Below are positions 23,698-32,119 of a DNA stretch of 64,000 nt, one piece after another. The notes under the pieces are model-generated. The model worked only from the letters and a program-made list of their open reading frames with translations. It was not told the origin of the DNA and made no database searches. Location: contig JAFTYW010000024.1 of assembly GCA_017461245.1 (NCBI GenBank), positions 1 through 64,000 of the forward strand. Reading direction: 5' to 3'. Each line of letters opens with the position of its first letter. Position 1 is the first letter of the stretch. Both the position numbers and the translations under genes were made by a program. This DNA is from Oscillospiraceae bacterium. GTDB taxonomy: Bacteria; Bacillota; Clostridia; Oscillospirales; Ruminococcaceae.

Positions 23698-24435
23698 TTA
23701 ACTGTTTTGTTTTTCCTCAATCATTTCGTAAAGGCGGCTTATAGCGTCGGAAAGTCCGCCGATCGAGTCGATAAGTCCCTCTTTAACGGCGTCCTCGCCG
23801 CTCAAGATAGTACCTATGTCGTTCATAAGCTGGTTTCCGTTCATTAGCTCTGTAAACCGCTCCTCTGAAATGCGGGAATTTTTTGAAACAAAGCCGGTAA
23901 TTCTGCTCTGTATCTTTTCAAAGTATGAAAAGGTCTGCTCAGTCCCGATAACAAGACCGTTTATCCTCACGGGGTGAATGGTCATTGTTGCAGAGGGAAC
24001 TATAAAGGAATGCTTTGATGAAACTGCAAGCGGAACTCCAATCGAATGTCCGCCGCCCAGCACTAACGATACTGTCGGCTTTTTCATTCCCGAGATCAGT
24101 TCAGAGATTGCAAGCCCAGCCTCAACGTCACCGCCGACGGTGTTTAAGATAATGATAAGTCCGTCGATCTTAGGGTCCTCCTCAACAGCAACGAGTTGGG
24201 GGATAATGTGTTCGTACTTGCTCGTTTTGTTTTGAGAGGGCAGGCAGTAATGCCCCTCGATCTGACCGATTACGGTAAGACAATGAATGGTATACTTGCT
24301 TCCCGTCTGGGTTATAGAACCCGTTTGTATAATGCGGTCAAGTTCGCTCTGGTTCTCGTTTTGGGAATTGTCCTGCTCGTTAGGCGATGTGTCGGGCAAG
24401 GTTTCCTCGCTCAAAACACCCTGTTTTTCTGCCAT
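23698..24435 (-). CDS. tepA: ClpP-class serine protease, TepA (translocation-enhancing) type
   Basis: 245 residues from the ATG at 24435 (AAGGTGG 8 bases ahead; the in-frame GTG 12 bases upstream lies in that ribosome site). The ClpP/crotonase fold is shown by [15 protein letters not shown] (97-110), the nucleophile Ser131 in [10 protein letters not shown] and His154 in MTIHPVR. The first 40 residues are low-complexity, acidic and Q/N-rich. It lies upstream of ftsK as in Bacillus (ymfB-spoIIIE). Reported roles of the family are pre-protein translocation or degradation of small acid-soluble spore proteins; either fits a spore former. Confidence 0.87.
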   Translation of the reverse strand: MAEKQGVLSEETLPDTSPNEQDNSQNENQSELDRIIQTGSITQTGSKYTIHCLTVIGQIEGHYCLPSQNKTSKYEHIIPQLVAVEEDPKIDGLIIILNTVGGDVEAGLAISELISGMKKPTVSLVLGGGHSIGVPLAVSSKHSFIVPSATMTIHPVRINGLVIGTEQTFSYFEKIQSRITGFVSKNSRISEERFTELMNGNQLMNDIGTILSGEDAVKEGLIDSIGGLSDAISRLYEMIEEKQNS

Positions 24436-24592
24436 AGAATTTACCACCTTTTTTGAAAGTTTGCTCGCTTTATTGTTTTCAAAAAAGGCAGAAATATTCT
24501 TTTGGGTATTTACTTTAAAATTATACCTTTTTTACGGCAAAAAGTCAATGCCGCTCAAACATTAAAAAAGTAATTAAAATCCTGAAAATTTC

Positions 24593-24622
24593 TTGACTTT
24601 TGCATTTGCAAAGTGCTACACT
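24593..24622 (+). promoter_or_regulatory. Promoter of the sialate-esterase-like gene
   Basis: TTGACT at 24593-24598 and TACACT at 24617-24622, spacer 18, 25 bases before the ATG at 24647. Confidence 0.55.
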
Positions 24623-24646
24623 ACAAACAGAAAGGCAGGGATAACT

Positions 24647-25666
24647 ATGAAAACTCTTACACTTAATCCTCTTTTTTGCTCGCACATGGTTTTGCAGGCA
24701 AATAAACCCATTCGATTTTTCGGCGAAGGAGAGGGCGAAATTACTGTTTCGCTTTGCTCAAAAACTGCAAAAGCTAACTGCAACGGCGGAAAATGGATAG
24801 CGGAGCTTGAGCCTATGGGTTACGGCGGTCCGTACACCGTAGATATTGACTTAAACGGCCAAAAGCTCGAGCTTAACGATGTTTATATTGGCGATGTTTA
24901 CATAGTTGCAGGCCAGTCGAACCATCAGTTTAAGCTGTGCGAAAGTACAACTCCAAATGGCAAGGATATAAACCGCCTGCGCCTTTTTTCCTCACCTCGT
25001 CTTGAGGCGGGAGAACCCTTTAAACCCTCTGACGGCTGGGTTGTTTGCAGTGAGAAAAACGCTCCGAGTTGGCCCGCTCTGGGTTATATGGTCGGCGAAA
25101 AGCTTGAGGCTGATAGAGATAGGGCAGTAGGTATAATAACAAGCTATCAGGGAGCGTCGGTTATCGAAACCTGGGTTCCCGAGGGACTTTTTGAAAGTAA
25201 GGGAATAGTCCTTGCCGATAACCAAAAAACAAACTCACATTTTTGTGAGGATTATAGTGCGTGGAATAAGGATGGCACTCTTTATCACTATGTTGTTGAA
25301 AAGTTAATTCCTTATTCTGTAGCGGCAGTAATATGGTATCAGGGCGAAAGCGATTCCTCAGTAGGTGAAGCTGAGGTTTATGATAAGGAGCTTGCCGCTC
25401 TAATTGAGTGCTGGAGAAATGCTTATAAGGATAAAGAGCTGCCGTTTGTAGTAGTTCAGCTTGCAGGTCTTTTGGATCCGGCAACCGGAGATGTTTATGA
25501 GGGTTGGAAGGTTATGCATAAATCTCAGCTTAACGTACCGAATCTCTGTAGTAATACCGAGGTTGTAAAGTGCGCTGATATTTGTGAAAATGATGATATT
25601 CACCCAAAAACAAAAGCGCCGCTTGCTTTAAGAATTGCAAATGTGCTGGTAAAAAATAACTGGTAA
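24647..25666 (+). CDS. SGNH-type sialate O-acetylesterase-like hydrolase
   Basis: 339 residues, cytoplasmic by appearance. The N-terminal beta domain (LNPLFCSHMVLQANKPIRF, GEGEGEI) is typical of the sialate O-acetylesterase (SASA/DUF303) family. Catalytic Ser91 is in VAGQSNHQF, the second block is IWYQGESD, and Asp316/His319 are in DDIHP near the end, completing the SGNH set. Family members remove acetyl groups from sialic acid or xylan-type sugars. The start is ATG 24647, with AAAGGCAGGGA ahead. It stands alone with its own promoter, not with the sialidase-fold gene 7 kb away, so the true substrate is open. Confidence 0.85.
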   Translation: MKTLTLNPLFCSHMVLQANKPIRFFGEGEGEITVSLCSKTAKANCNGGKWIAELEPMGYGGPYTVDIDLNGQKLELNDVYIGDVYIVAGQSNHQFKLCESTTPNGKDINRLRLFSSPRLEAGEPFKPSDGWVVCSEKNAPSWPALGYMVGEKLEADRDRAVGIITSYQGASVIETWVPEGLFESKGIVLADNQKTNSHFCEDYSAWNKDGTLYHYVVEKLIPYSVAAVIWYQGESDSSVGEAEVYDKELAALIECWRNAYKDKELPFVVVQLAGLLDPATGDVYEGWKVMHKSQLNVPNLCSNTEVVKCADICENDDIHPKTKAPLALRIANVLVKNNW

Positions 25667-25761
25667 AAATAATTGTTAAAACAATGTAAAAATAATTGAA
25701 ATACGTCCTTTTCTGTGCTAAAATGAAATTAGAAAATTTTAGCGAGGAGGGCGCATTTTTT

Positions 25762-26253
25762 ATGAATCAAATAGATAACCAAAAAAGCCCCCAAGCCACG
25801 CCTAAAATACTACGTAAAATATGTGCCGTGATCCTCATTTTTCTTTGCGCAGTGGTTTCACTTATAGCGGCTTTTGTCTGCACGGTTGCCTTTTCCAAAA
25901 CAGGCGAGAACACTGCTGAGATTTTTGGATATAAGATTTACGTCGCAGAGTATGATATCGAGTCTGCGGATATTGAGGGTGGCTCGCTTGTCATAGTTAA
26001 AAACACCGAGGACGATGAGTTTTATACACCCGAAATGCTTAAAGATTCTCTTGTTATAAAAAATGCGGGCAAAATTATAAAGCAGGAGTCTTTGTCGGTG
26101 GCTCTTGTGTTTGCAGTTCCTTTTATGCTTTTGTTTGCTCTTGTACTGCTTAGAGAACTGCGCAAAAAGCTCACCCGCGGCCCTGAGGAGAGAGCGGGAG
26201 TTGAGTTTACAGTACAAGAAGAACAAGAGGAGTTTGAGCAGCAGACCGCCTAA
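25762..26253 (+). CDS. Membrane protein resembling a SipW-type signal peptidase without catalytic serine
   Basis: 163 residues, with one helix near 22-46 and a second near 108-130, then an acidic Q/E-rich tail. Between them FGYKIYVAEYDIESADIEGG, SLVIVK lines up without gaps with the SipW-like signal peptidase segment FGYxPYVVLSGSMEPxIxTG, SLVIVK. The catalytic Ser-Met pair is replaced by Ile-Glu, so it cannot work as a normal S26 peptidase. The alignment is from memory of the family and is moderate evidence. The start ATG 25762 has GAGGAGGG about 10 bases ahead and is preferred over the in-frame ATG at 25696, which has none. Monocistronic; function unknown. Confidence 0.65.
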   Translation: MNQIDNQKSPQATPKILRKICAVILIFLCAVVSLIAAFVCTVAFSKTGENTAEIFGYKIYVAEYDIESADIEGGSLVIVKNTEDDEFYTPEMLKDSLVIKNAGKIIKQESLSVALVFAVPFMLLFALVLLRELRKKLTRGPEERAGVEFTVQEEQEEFEQQTA

Positions 26254-26257
26254 AATT

Positions 26258-26292
26258 AAAAGCACCCAAGCCGCTGGCATAAGGTGCTTTTT
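26258..26292 (+). terminator. Terminator after signal-peptidase-like gene
   Basis: AAAAGCACC / GGTGCTTTT with a small inner GCC/GGC stem, followed by TTTT and overlapping the end of the convergent gene. Confidence 0.75.
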
Positions 26293-26602
26293 ACATTGCA
26301 ATGTATAACAGAGCGAGTATTATGGGCAGATTTTTCTTGTCTGAATAGAGCAGTAGGATAAGTGCAAAAATTATAAGCCTGTCGTTGTCGACTCCGAACA
26401 TTTTAAACATTCCGAGGATGTTCTGCGGGCTGCTTTGTACCTCTTTTGGTACTGGCTCGCTTTTTTGCTGCGGGGCCTCTCTTTGATTTTGACAATCGGC
26501 GGGAAAGTTGGGTAGTGTCGAGCGGGCGTGCATCTGCCGCGCTCTGCGCACTGCATCGGCTTTCATTCTGTCAATTTCCTCGCCCGAAAAGCCGTTTGCC
26601 AT
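26291..26602 (-). CDS. Small protein of unknown function with C-terminal membrane segment
   Basis: 103 residues. The N-terminal helix is charged (EEIDRMKADAVRRARQMHAR), the middle is Pro/Gln-rich, then FKMFGVDNDRLIIFALILLLYSDKKN and a second hydrophobic run at the end (LPIILALLYIAM) make one or two membrane segments. I recognise no family. AGAGGTGAC lies ahead of the ATG. It is the last of three small genes in one operon on the minus strand (16-base gap to the next), a set whose co-transcription points to a common process. Confidence 0.65.
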   Translation of the reverse strand: MANGFSGEEIDRMKADAVRRARQMHARSTLPNFPADCQNQREAPQQKSEPVPKEVQSSPQNILGMFKMFGVDNDRLIIFALILLLYSDKKNLPIILALLYIAM

Positions 26603-26618
26603 TTTGTGTCACCTCTTT

Positions 26619-27020
26619 TTAAGAAAAAATGTCTGATATAGAAAATCCGTGCTCCTCTAAAATGGGGATGAGCGCCATAATGCGCATAATAGAAATAGCG
26701 TGGTCTATTTTGGGCGCTTTTTTGGGGTCTAAAAGCGGCTTTAGTGCAAGGAGCAGGTTTGTAGCTCTGTCATCTGTTTTTGCAGAGGATATCGCAGAAA
26801 CAAGCGGGAGAAGTCTTGTCATATCAATGTCCGCAAAGGGTGACTTAGGCTCTTCTTTCGGCTTCCCCGAGCCACCAAAGAGGGAGGAAAATCCTCCGCC
26901 CTCGTTTTTGCTCTCGCCGCCCAGCCCCAAAGAGCTTTTGAGCCCCGATAGAATTTCAGCGCCCTCTTTGGTGTTTAGAAAATCGGACACCTGCCCGAGT
27001 AAATTTTCGTCAATCTCCAT
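26619..27020 (-). CDS. Small unknown protein with glycine-rich linker
   Basis: 133 residues, soluble. An N-terminal helical segment (LLGQVSDFLNTKEGAEILSGLKSSLGLGG) is followed by a low-complexity Gly/Ser/Lys/Pro linker (near 35-65, GGGFSSLFGGSGKPKEEP). A C-terminal helical domain follows (LLPLVSAISSAKTDDRATNLLLALKPLL), whose repeated Leu pattern suggests helix packing. No family recognised. Its start overlaps the end of the preceding gene by 11 bases, so the two are translationally coupled. Confidence 0.68.
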   Translation of the reverse strand: MEIDENLLGQVSDFLNTKEGAEILSGLKSSLGLGGESKNEGGGFSSLFGGSGKPKEEPKSPFADIDMTRLLPLVSAISSAKTDDRATNLLLALKPLLDPKKAPKIDHAISIMRIMALIPILEEHGFSISDIFS

Positions 27021-27261
27021 TTCGTTTTTCTCCGAATAAATTTTTAAGTAAGCTCTGCGCCTGTGGGGAGGATAAAAGCTTTTTTGTAAGCTCGGGGTTA
27101 CTTAAGACCTCTGAAACCTTTTCTCTGTCCTTGTCGCTTAGCCTTTTTAAGATCTCGTCCCTTTTTTGAGGGTCAATGGCCTTTTGCGCAGTCTCATTGT
27201 CAACGCCGAGTTTTTGAGCCGCTCTCAATAAATCGTTTTCATTAAATTTCTGCTCAGACAT
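27010..27261 (-). CDS. Small helical unknown protein, first of a three-gene unit
   Basis: 83 residues, entirely soluble, charged and helical: LRAAQKLGVDNETAQKAI, RDEILKRLSDKDREKVSEVL, SNPELTKKLLSSPQAQSLLKNLFG. The end pattern (NPEL-x-K-LL-SSP) resembles short peptide repeats in the second gene of the unit, hinting at shared ancestry. No family recognised. AAGGAGTGA precedes the ATG. Confidence 0.68.
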   Translation of the reverse strand: MSEQKFNENDLLRAAQKLGVDNETAQKAIDPQKRDEILKRLSDKDREKVSEVLSNPELTKKLLSSPQAQSLLKNLFGEKRNGD

Positions 27262-27345
27262 AAAATATCACTCCTTATATAGTTTATGCTGTTTTTATTT
27301 TATGTGATAAACAGCTAAAATAGAATTTCGAAAGGTGAACCTACT

Positions 27346-27807
27346 ATGCGTATTTTGGTTATTTCCGATAGCCACGGAAACTTTTTTAAATTTAAAGATG
27401 TAATGGAAAAGCATCGCGATGCCGAGCTTGTTTTCTTTCTTGGTGACGGAAAGAGGGAATATGAGGATATATGCGATCTTTTTCCAGAACGAAAAATACT
27501 TGCTGTTAAGGGAAATTGCGATTTTATAAGTCCGCTGCCATCGGTAAACACAGTAGGCAGTGAGCAAGGTAAGATACTTTACACGCACGGCGACGTCTTT
27601 AACGTGAAGTTTGGCACACAGCGCCTTGAAGAAGCGGCCGTGAAAGAGGGCGCAAGGCTTGTGCTCTATGGCCACACCCATAAAAGAGACGCAAGATACC
27701 TCAACGGTATGTATATCTTTAACCCCGGCTCACTCGGCTCGGACGGCAGTTACGGCATCTGCGATATACTAGACAGCGGAATAGCAATGAATCACCTTAA
27801 CATATAA
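27346..27807 (+). CDS. YfcE/MJ0936-type metallophosphodiesterase
   Basis: 153 residues, the usual size of this calcineurin-like family. The metal-ligand blocks are all present in order: DSHGN (near 8), GDG (near 36), GNCD (near 63), THGD (near 83) and GHTHKRDA (near 108). Family members hydrolyse phosphodiesters such as model substrates or 2',3'-cAMP in vitro; the physiological substrate is unknown. AAAGGTG lies ahead of ATG 27346. In Firmicutes this gene often follows the non-canonical NTPase gene rdgB, which is not here. Followed by a repeat copy and a terminator. Confidence 0.92.
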   Translation: MRILVISDSHGNFFKFKDVMEKHRDAELVFFLGDGKREYEDICDLFPERKILAVKGNCDFISPLPSVNTVGSEQGKILYTHGDVFNVKFGTQRLEEAAVKEGARLVLYGHTHKRDARYLNGMYIFNPGSLGSDGSYGICDILDSGIAMNHLNI

Positions 27808-27824
27808 AATTGCAATAATAAAAT

Positions 27825-27880
27825 GGCTCCCTCTGACGAGGGAGCTGGCAAAACTGAAGGTTTTGACTGAGGGAGAGACG
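27825..27880. repeat. Short copy of the MITE-like repeat
   Basis: GGCTCCCTCTGACGAGGG is identical to the left terminus of the element at 10328. It is followed by AGCTGGCAAAACTGAAGG and TTTTGACTGAGGGAGAGA, matching the part of the larger element around 10424-10456. The central hairpins and right terminus are missing. Confidence 0.75.
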
Positions 27881-27916
27881 ATGCGCAGAGTTTGTAAAGA
27901 ACTTGGCGCATTTTTA
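27881..27916 (+). terminator. Probable terminator after YfcE gene and repeat
   Basis: ATGCGC/GCGCAT with an inner AGTT/AACT stem, followed by TTTTTATATTTT. Confidence 0.6.
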
Positions 27917-28315
27917 TATTTTATGATCAAACGCCTTTTCAAGCCTTGAAATTTTAGGAACAAGATAGCAGATAGGCAGGCATAAAATAACCCATAAAAA
28001 CGAATATAAAAGGCAGATCTGTCCCGAAATGTTAAGCGGCAGGGAGGAGTAATCCCAGACATTCATTTTAAGCTTTAAGTTGAAAATTACACCAAAGATA
28101 TATTCTACCGCCGTTATGACCGCCGAGCCGATAAGACACTTTTTCAAAACAGACAGGCTTTTGTATTTGTTATAGATTTTGTAAAGCACGACAAAACAAA
28201 GCCCGCCCGCAATGCCCATTGAGTAATGTGTGTAGCGCCTGTAGGCAAGCTCGATAAGACTGTAGGCGCTGTAGCCAAAAGAAAACAGACAAAAATCTGT
28301 AAATGCTCTTTTCAT
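27914..28315 (-). CDS. Four-helix membrane protein, putative ABC_trans_CmpB (PF06541-like)
   Basis: 133 residues with four hydrophobic helices. YSAYSLIELAYRRYTHYSMG near residue 15, EYIFGVIFN near 71 and MNVWDYSSLPLNISGQICL near 84 are the conserved blocks of the family sometimes labelled 'putative ABC-transporter type IV', but no ATPase partner is nearby. The family has no proven function. Monocistronic, with the ATG at 28315 and the divergent zapA promoter region upstream. Confidence 0.75.
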   Translation of the reverse strand: MKRAFTDFCLFSFGYSAYSLIELAYRRYTHYSMGIAGGLCFVVLYKIYNKYKSLSVLKKCLIGSAVITAVEYIFGVIFNLKLKMNVWDYSSLPLNISGQICLLYSFLWVILCLPICYLVPKISRLEKAFDHKI

Positions 28316-28411
28316 AATATTTCACCACCGAAAATTAGTTTGTGCAGATGTGTGTAGCTTTATACCTTTACAGGAAAAATATATTTTTTTGACGAATATG
28401 CAAAAAAAGCT

Positions 28412-28440
28412 TTGTATTTTGAAAATATATGTGTTATAAT
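28412..28440 (+). promoter_or_regulatory. Promoter ahead of zapA
   Basis: TTGTAT at 28412-28417 and TATAAT at 28435-28440 with a 17-base spacer; AT-rich surroundings. Confidence 0.6.
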
Positions 28441-28482
28441 CAAACTGTATAATTATTTGAATTTATTTATGGGGTGATTTTT

Positions 28483-28830
28483 TTGGAAAATAAGAACAAG
28501 GTTAACGTCAAAATCTACGGCACAGATTACACCATTTTAACAGAAGAAAACGAGGAGTACATACTTGAGCTTGCTTACGAACTTGACTCTGATATGAAGA
28601 AGCTCTGCCAGCGTAGCACAAGGTTTACCGCCACTTCGGCAGCAGTTCTCTGCGCCCTCGAGTATCTCGACAAAAAGAATAAAGAAGAAGGCACAAGCGA
28701 CCGTATGCGCCTGCAGATCAATGATTACATTCAGGACACTGCAAAGGCAAGAATCGAGCTTGACGATGCAAAGAGAAAGATCGAGCGCTTAGAGCGTGAG
28801 ATCGACCGCCTCAGAGCAGAGCTCAGATAA
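28483..28830 (+). CDS. zapA: Cell division protein ZapA
   Basis: 115 residues. ZapA binds FtsZ and stabilises the Z ring at mid-cell. VNVKIYGTDYTILTEENEEYILELAYELD is the N-terminal beta/alpha fold of the family, and the C-terminal half (about 75-115) is a long coiled coil (ARIELDDAKRKIERLEREIDRLRAEL). I place the start at TTG 28483 because GGGGTGA lies directly ahead; GTG 28474 in that ribosome site is the alternative (118 residues). U32 peptidase follows with only 2 bases between, as in many Clostridia. Confidence 0.88.
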   Translation: MENKNKVNVKIYGTDYTILTEENEEYILELAYELDSDMKKLCQRSTRFTATSAAVLCALEYLDKKNKEEGTSDRMRLQINDYIQDTAKARIELDDAKRKIERLEREIDRLRAELR

Positions 28831-28832
28831 AA

Positions 28833-30917
28833 GTGGCTGATAGCGTTTTTAATAGCTGTAAAGCTGAAATACTTGCCCCTGCGGGAAGCTTTGATTGTGT
28901 AACGGCAGCCGTGCGTTGCGGCGCTGATGCCGTTTATCTCGGCTCCAAAAGCTTTAGCGCAAGAGCCTCGGCTCAGAATTTCACTGATGACGAGCTTGAA
29001 AATGCGGTAAAATACTGCCGCGAGCGCGACGTCAAGGTGCATCTTGCTCTTAATACCGCGCTTTACGACAGCGAGCTTTTAGAGGCCGCAAGGCTTATTG
29101 AGTATGCCGCTAAAATAGGCGTTGACGCGCTCATTGTTTCAGATTTGGGTGTGCTTTCTCTTGCAAAGGAGATATGCCCGTCTCTCTCAATACACGCCTC
29201 GACTCAGATAGGCATAGCAAGCCTTTCGGGTGCAATGGCGGCAAAGGAGCTTGGCTTTGATAGGGCGGTGCTTGCAAGAGAGCTTTCGCGCGATGAGATA
29301 AGCGAAATTGCTAAAAGCGGCGTTATCGAAACAGAGGCGTTTGTTCACGGCGCAATGTGTATGTCGGTTTCCGGTCAATGCTATCTTTCGGCTCTCCTTG
29401 GCGGAAGAAGCGGAAACCGTGGCAGATGCGCTCAGCCCTGCCGCCTTAATTTCGGTATCGGCAATAATGATGGATACGCTTTAAGCCTTAAGGATATGTC
29501 CCTTTGCTCGCATATAGCCGAGCTTTGCAGTATGGGTGTTGCTTCACTTAAGATAGAGGGCAGAATGAAACGCCCCGAGTATGTTGCTGCCGCAGTTTCT
29601 CTTGTAAAGGCGGCTATGATGGGGGAGGACACCTCTGAGATTTTCGAGCTTTCAAAGGACATCTTTTCAAGAAGCGGCTTTACAGACGGTTATTTTAAAT
29701 CGGATATAGGAAAAAATATGTTCGGTTACAGAAGTCGTGACGACGTTATGAGCGCCAAAACCGCACTGCCGCGTCTTCACGAGCTTTACCGTAAGGAAAA
29801 TCAGTCTGTCCCGCTCTCTGCAGAGGTTAAGATCAGCACAGAGCAGCCGATTTATCTGACCCTTAGGGATAAAAACCAAAATATAGTTACGGTAGAGACT
29901 GAAAAAGCTAAAGCCTGCCAAAACTCTGCCGATGAAAGTTTTGTTTTAAAGCAAATTGGCAGACTCGGCTCAACCCCCTATTATATTGATGATCTTAAAT
30001 GCGAAATAGAAAAGGGAGCGGGAGTTTCTCCCTCTGTTTTAAATTCGCTTCGCCGCGAGGCAGTAGAAAAACTCTCATTTGAGCGGCAAAAACCGCCCGT
30101 AAGGGAGATTTTTGCACCAAAAGATCTACCAAAAATTTCCAAAAATCAATATAAAAGTTCTCTTGCCGCAAGGTTTGAAAGTATAGACCAACTTTCAGAT
30201 AATCATAGCCTTTGCGATGCTATCTATCTTCCCATAAGGGAATGCTTAAAACTGATAAAAAGCGATAATTTCCCCGATATAAAAGAAAAACTCATTCCCG
30301 AACTTGACCGCTGGGCGTTTTCAAATGACAAGTTTACCAAAACCGCCCTCTATAAGCTTAAAGACGCAGGAATAGACAGAGTCTGCGTTCAGAATATCGG
30401 TCAGCTTACCCTCGTAAAAGAGGCGGGAGTGAAGGCACATTTTGGCGCCTTTATGAATGTATACAACAGCCGAGCGCTGAAGGTGCTAAGTGGCATTTTG
30501 GTAGAGTCGGCGGTGGCATCCTTTGAAATTTCGCAAAGAAAGCTTGAAAGGCTTTCGCCATTTGTGAAGATCGGCGCGCTGGTTTACGGCTATCTGCCGC
30601 TTATGATGACAAGAGCCTGCCCCGCAAAGAGCACAGGCGGCTGCAAAAAATGCGGCGGCGCTCCAAAGCTTGTTGATAGAACGGGAAAAAGCTTTTCTAT
30701 AAAATGCAGGGGAGCGGTAAGCGAGATATATAACACTGTTCCGCTTGCGGCGCAGATAGAAAAAAGTGATTTTGACTCTGCTAATTTCCTTTTAGCTTAC
30801 TTTACAAACGAAAGTAGTGAGAGGTGTAAAGAGGTAATTTTGTCGCTTAAAAACCGCGTTTGTCCCGATTGCAAAGAGGGGTTTACCCGCGGACTTTATA
30901 AAAGCGGCGTAATTTAA
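28833..30917 (+). CDS. U32 family peptidase (collagenase-like / tRNA-hydroxylation type)
   Basis: 694 residues, the long form with a C-terminal DUF3656-like region. It starts EILAPAGSFDCVTAAVRCGADAVY, a (beta/alpha)8-type N-terminal signature. It contains the family PROSITE-type motif ETEAFVHGAMCMSVSGQC and CYLSALLGGRSGNRGRCAQPCR with clustered cysteines that probably bind an iron-sulfur centre. More cysteines are near the end (CPAKSTGGCKKCGG, CPDCKEG). Relatives TrhP and RlhA act in prephenate-dependent tRNA/rRNA hydroxylation, not proteolysis, so 'peptidase' may be a misnomer. GTG start 28833, 2 bases after zapA, with no good ribosome site, so probably translationally coupled. Confidence 0.9.
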   Translation: MADSVFNSCKAEILAPAGSFDCVTAAVRCGADAVYLGSKSFSARASAQNFTDDELENAVKYCRERDVKVHLALNTALYDSELLEAARLIEYAAKIGVDALIVSDLGVLSLAKEICPSLSIHASTQIGIASLSGAMAAKELGFDRAVLARELSRDEISEIAKSGVIETEAFVHGAMCMSVSGQCYLSALLGGRSGNRGRCAQPCRLNFGIGNNDGYALSLKDMSLCSHIAELCSMGVASLKIEGRMKRPEYVAAAVSLVKAAMMGEDTSEIFELSKDIFSRSGFTDGYFKSDIGKNMFGYRSRDDVMSAKTALPRLHELYRKENQSVPLSAEVKISTEQPIYLTLRDKNQNIVTVETEKAKACQNSADESFVLKQIGRLGSTPYYIDDLKCEIEKGAGVSPSVLNSLRREAVEKLSFERQKPPVREIFAPKDLPKISKNQYKSSLAARFESIDQLSDNHSLCDAIYLPIRECLKLIKSDNFPDIKEKLIPELDRWAFSNDKFTKTALYKLKDAGIDRVCVQNIGQLTLVKEAGVKAHFGAFMNVYNSRALKVLSGILVESAVASFEISQRKLERLSPFVKIGALVYGYLPLMMTRACPAKSTGGCKKCGGAPKLVDRTGKSFSIKCRGAVSEIYNTVPLAAQIEKSDFDSANFLLAYFTNESSERCKEVILSLKNRVCPDCKEGFTRGLYKSGVI

Positions 30918-30939
30918 TAAAAAAATTTACAGAATTGTA

Positions 30940-30968
30940 TTGAGAAAAGGCAAAATAAGGGTTATAAT
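30940..30968 (+). promoter_or_regulatory. Promoter of mreB
   Basis: TTGAGA at 30940-30945 and TATAAT at 30963-30968, 17-base spacer, ending 38 bases before the mreB ATG. Confidence 0.65.
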
Positions 30969-31006
30969 ATAAAATGTATGTGTAGCCTTATAAGGAGGAA
31001 CAAAAA

Positions 31007-32032
31007 ATGTTCAATTTGTTTAATATGTTTTCAAAGGACATCGGTATCGACCTTGGTACCGCAAATACCCTTGTCTATATGAGAGGCAAAGGTATCATTA
31101 TGCGCGAGCCTTCGGTCGTTGCAAAGGATGTCAAGAATAATACCGTCAAGTTTGTCGGTAGAGAGGCAAAAGAGGTTATCGGTAGAACCCCCGGTTCGAT
31201 CGTTGCTGTAAGTCCTCTTAAGGACGGCGTTATTTCTGACTTTGCCATCGCCGCAACAATGCTCAAGATCTTGATATCAAAGGTTATCGGCAACTCGGTT
31301 TTCAGCCGCCCCAGAGTTGTGATCTGCATTCCCTCGGGCGTTACTGAGGTTGAAAAGAGAGCCGTTAAGGACGCTGCTTATAAAGCAGGCGCAAAGCAGG
31401 TAAACGTTATTGAGGAGCCTATGGCAGCCGCAATCGGTGCAGGTCTTCCCATTTCCGAGCCTGTCGGCAGCATGGTTGTTGATATCGGTGGCGGAACCTG
31501 TGAGGTTGCTGTTATCTCTCTCGGCGGTATCGTTACTGCACAGTCGGTAAGAATTGCGGGCGACCAGTTTGACCTTGCTATCATCAGCTACATCAAGAAA
31601 AAATACAATCTCCTCATCGGTGAAAGAACTGCTGAGGCTATCAAGATCGAGATCGGTTCTGCCTATCCTTATGAGAATGAGGGAACAATGGTTATTAAGG
31701 GCAGAAACTTAGTTGACGGTCTGCCTAAGAATATCACTATCGAGGCCGCTGAGGTAAGAGAGGCTCTCTCGGATTCTCTCGCGCTTATTGTTGACGCTAT
31801 TAAGTCAACCCTTGAGAACACTCCTCCCGAGCTTTCTGCCGATATTATTGATAACGGCATTACCTTAACAGGCGGCGGTGCGCTCCTGCGAGGCCTTGAC
31901 GAGCTTATCACAAGCGAAACCGGAATCCCCGTTCACATTGCGGAAAATCCCCTTGACTGCGTTGCAGAGGGAACAGGAATGATGCTTGAGGATATTGACA
32001 GACTCAGCGATGTTCTGCTTGACGAAGATTAA
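31007..32032 (+). CDS. mreB: Rod-shape determining actin homologue MreB
   Basis: 341 residues. MreB polymerises under the membrane and guides the elongation machinery (MreC, MreD, PBP2, RodA). [14 protein letters not shown] is phosphate loop 1 of the actin fold, [14 protein letters not shown] phosphate loop 2, and [25 protein letters not shown] is characteristic of Mre[15 protein letters not shown] is the adenosine motif. The N-terminal amphipathic MFNLFNMF anchors it to the membrane. TAAGGAGGAAC is the ribosome site. Its own promoter and a weak hairpin between it and mreC suggest MreB is made in excess over MreC/D. Confidence 0.97.
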   Translation: MFNLFNMFSKDIGIDLGTANTLVYMRGKGIIMREPSVVAKDVKNNTVKFVGREAKEVIGRTPGSIVAVSPLKDGVISDFAIAATMLKILISKVIGNSVFSRPRVVICIPSGVTEVEKRAVKDAAYKAGAKQVNVIEEPMAAAIGAGLPISEPVGSMVVDIGGGTCEVAVISLGGIVTAQSVRIAGDQFDLAIISYIKKKYNLLIGERTAEAIKIEIGSAYPYENEGTMVIKGRNLVDGLPKNITIEAAEVREALSDSLALIVDAIKSTLENTPPELSADIIDNGITLTGGGALLRGLDELITSETGIPVHIAENPLDCVAEGTGMMLEDIDRLSDVLLDED

Positions 32033-32050
32033 TTTAAAAAAATGATTTGA

Positions 32051-32093
32051 GGGCGCAGGCGGAATTTTTTCGTCTGCACCTGTTTTTTCTTAA
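32051..32093 (+). terminator. Weak hairpin between mreB and mreC (attenuator candidate)
   Basis: GCAGGCGGAA/TTCGTCTGC with one G:T pair and a bulged G, followed by ACCTGTTTTTTCTT. It could end part of the transcripts after mreB. Confidence 0.5.
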
Positions 32094-32119
32094 ACAAAAC
32101 TTAGAAAGGAGGCTTTTTG

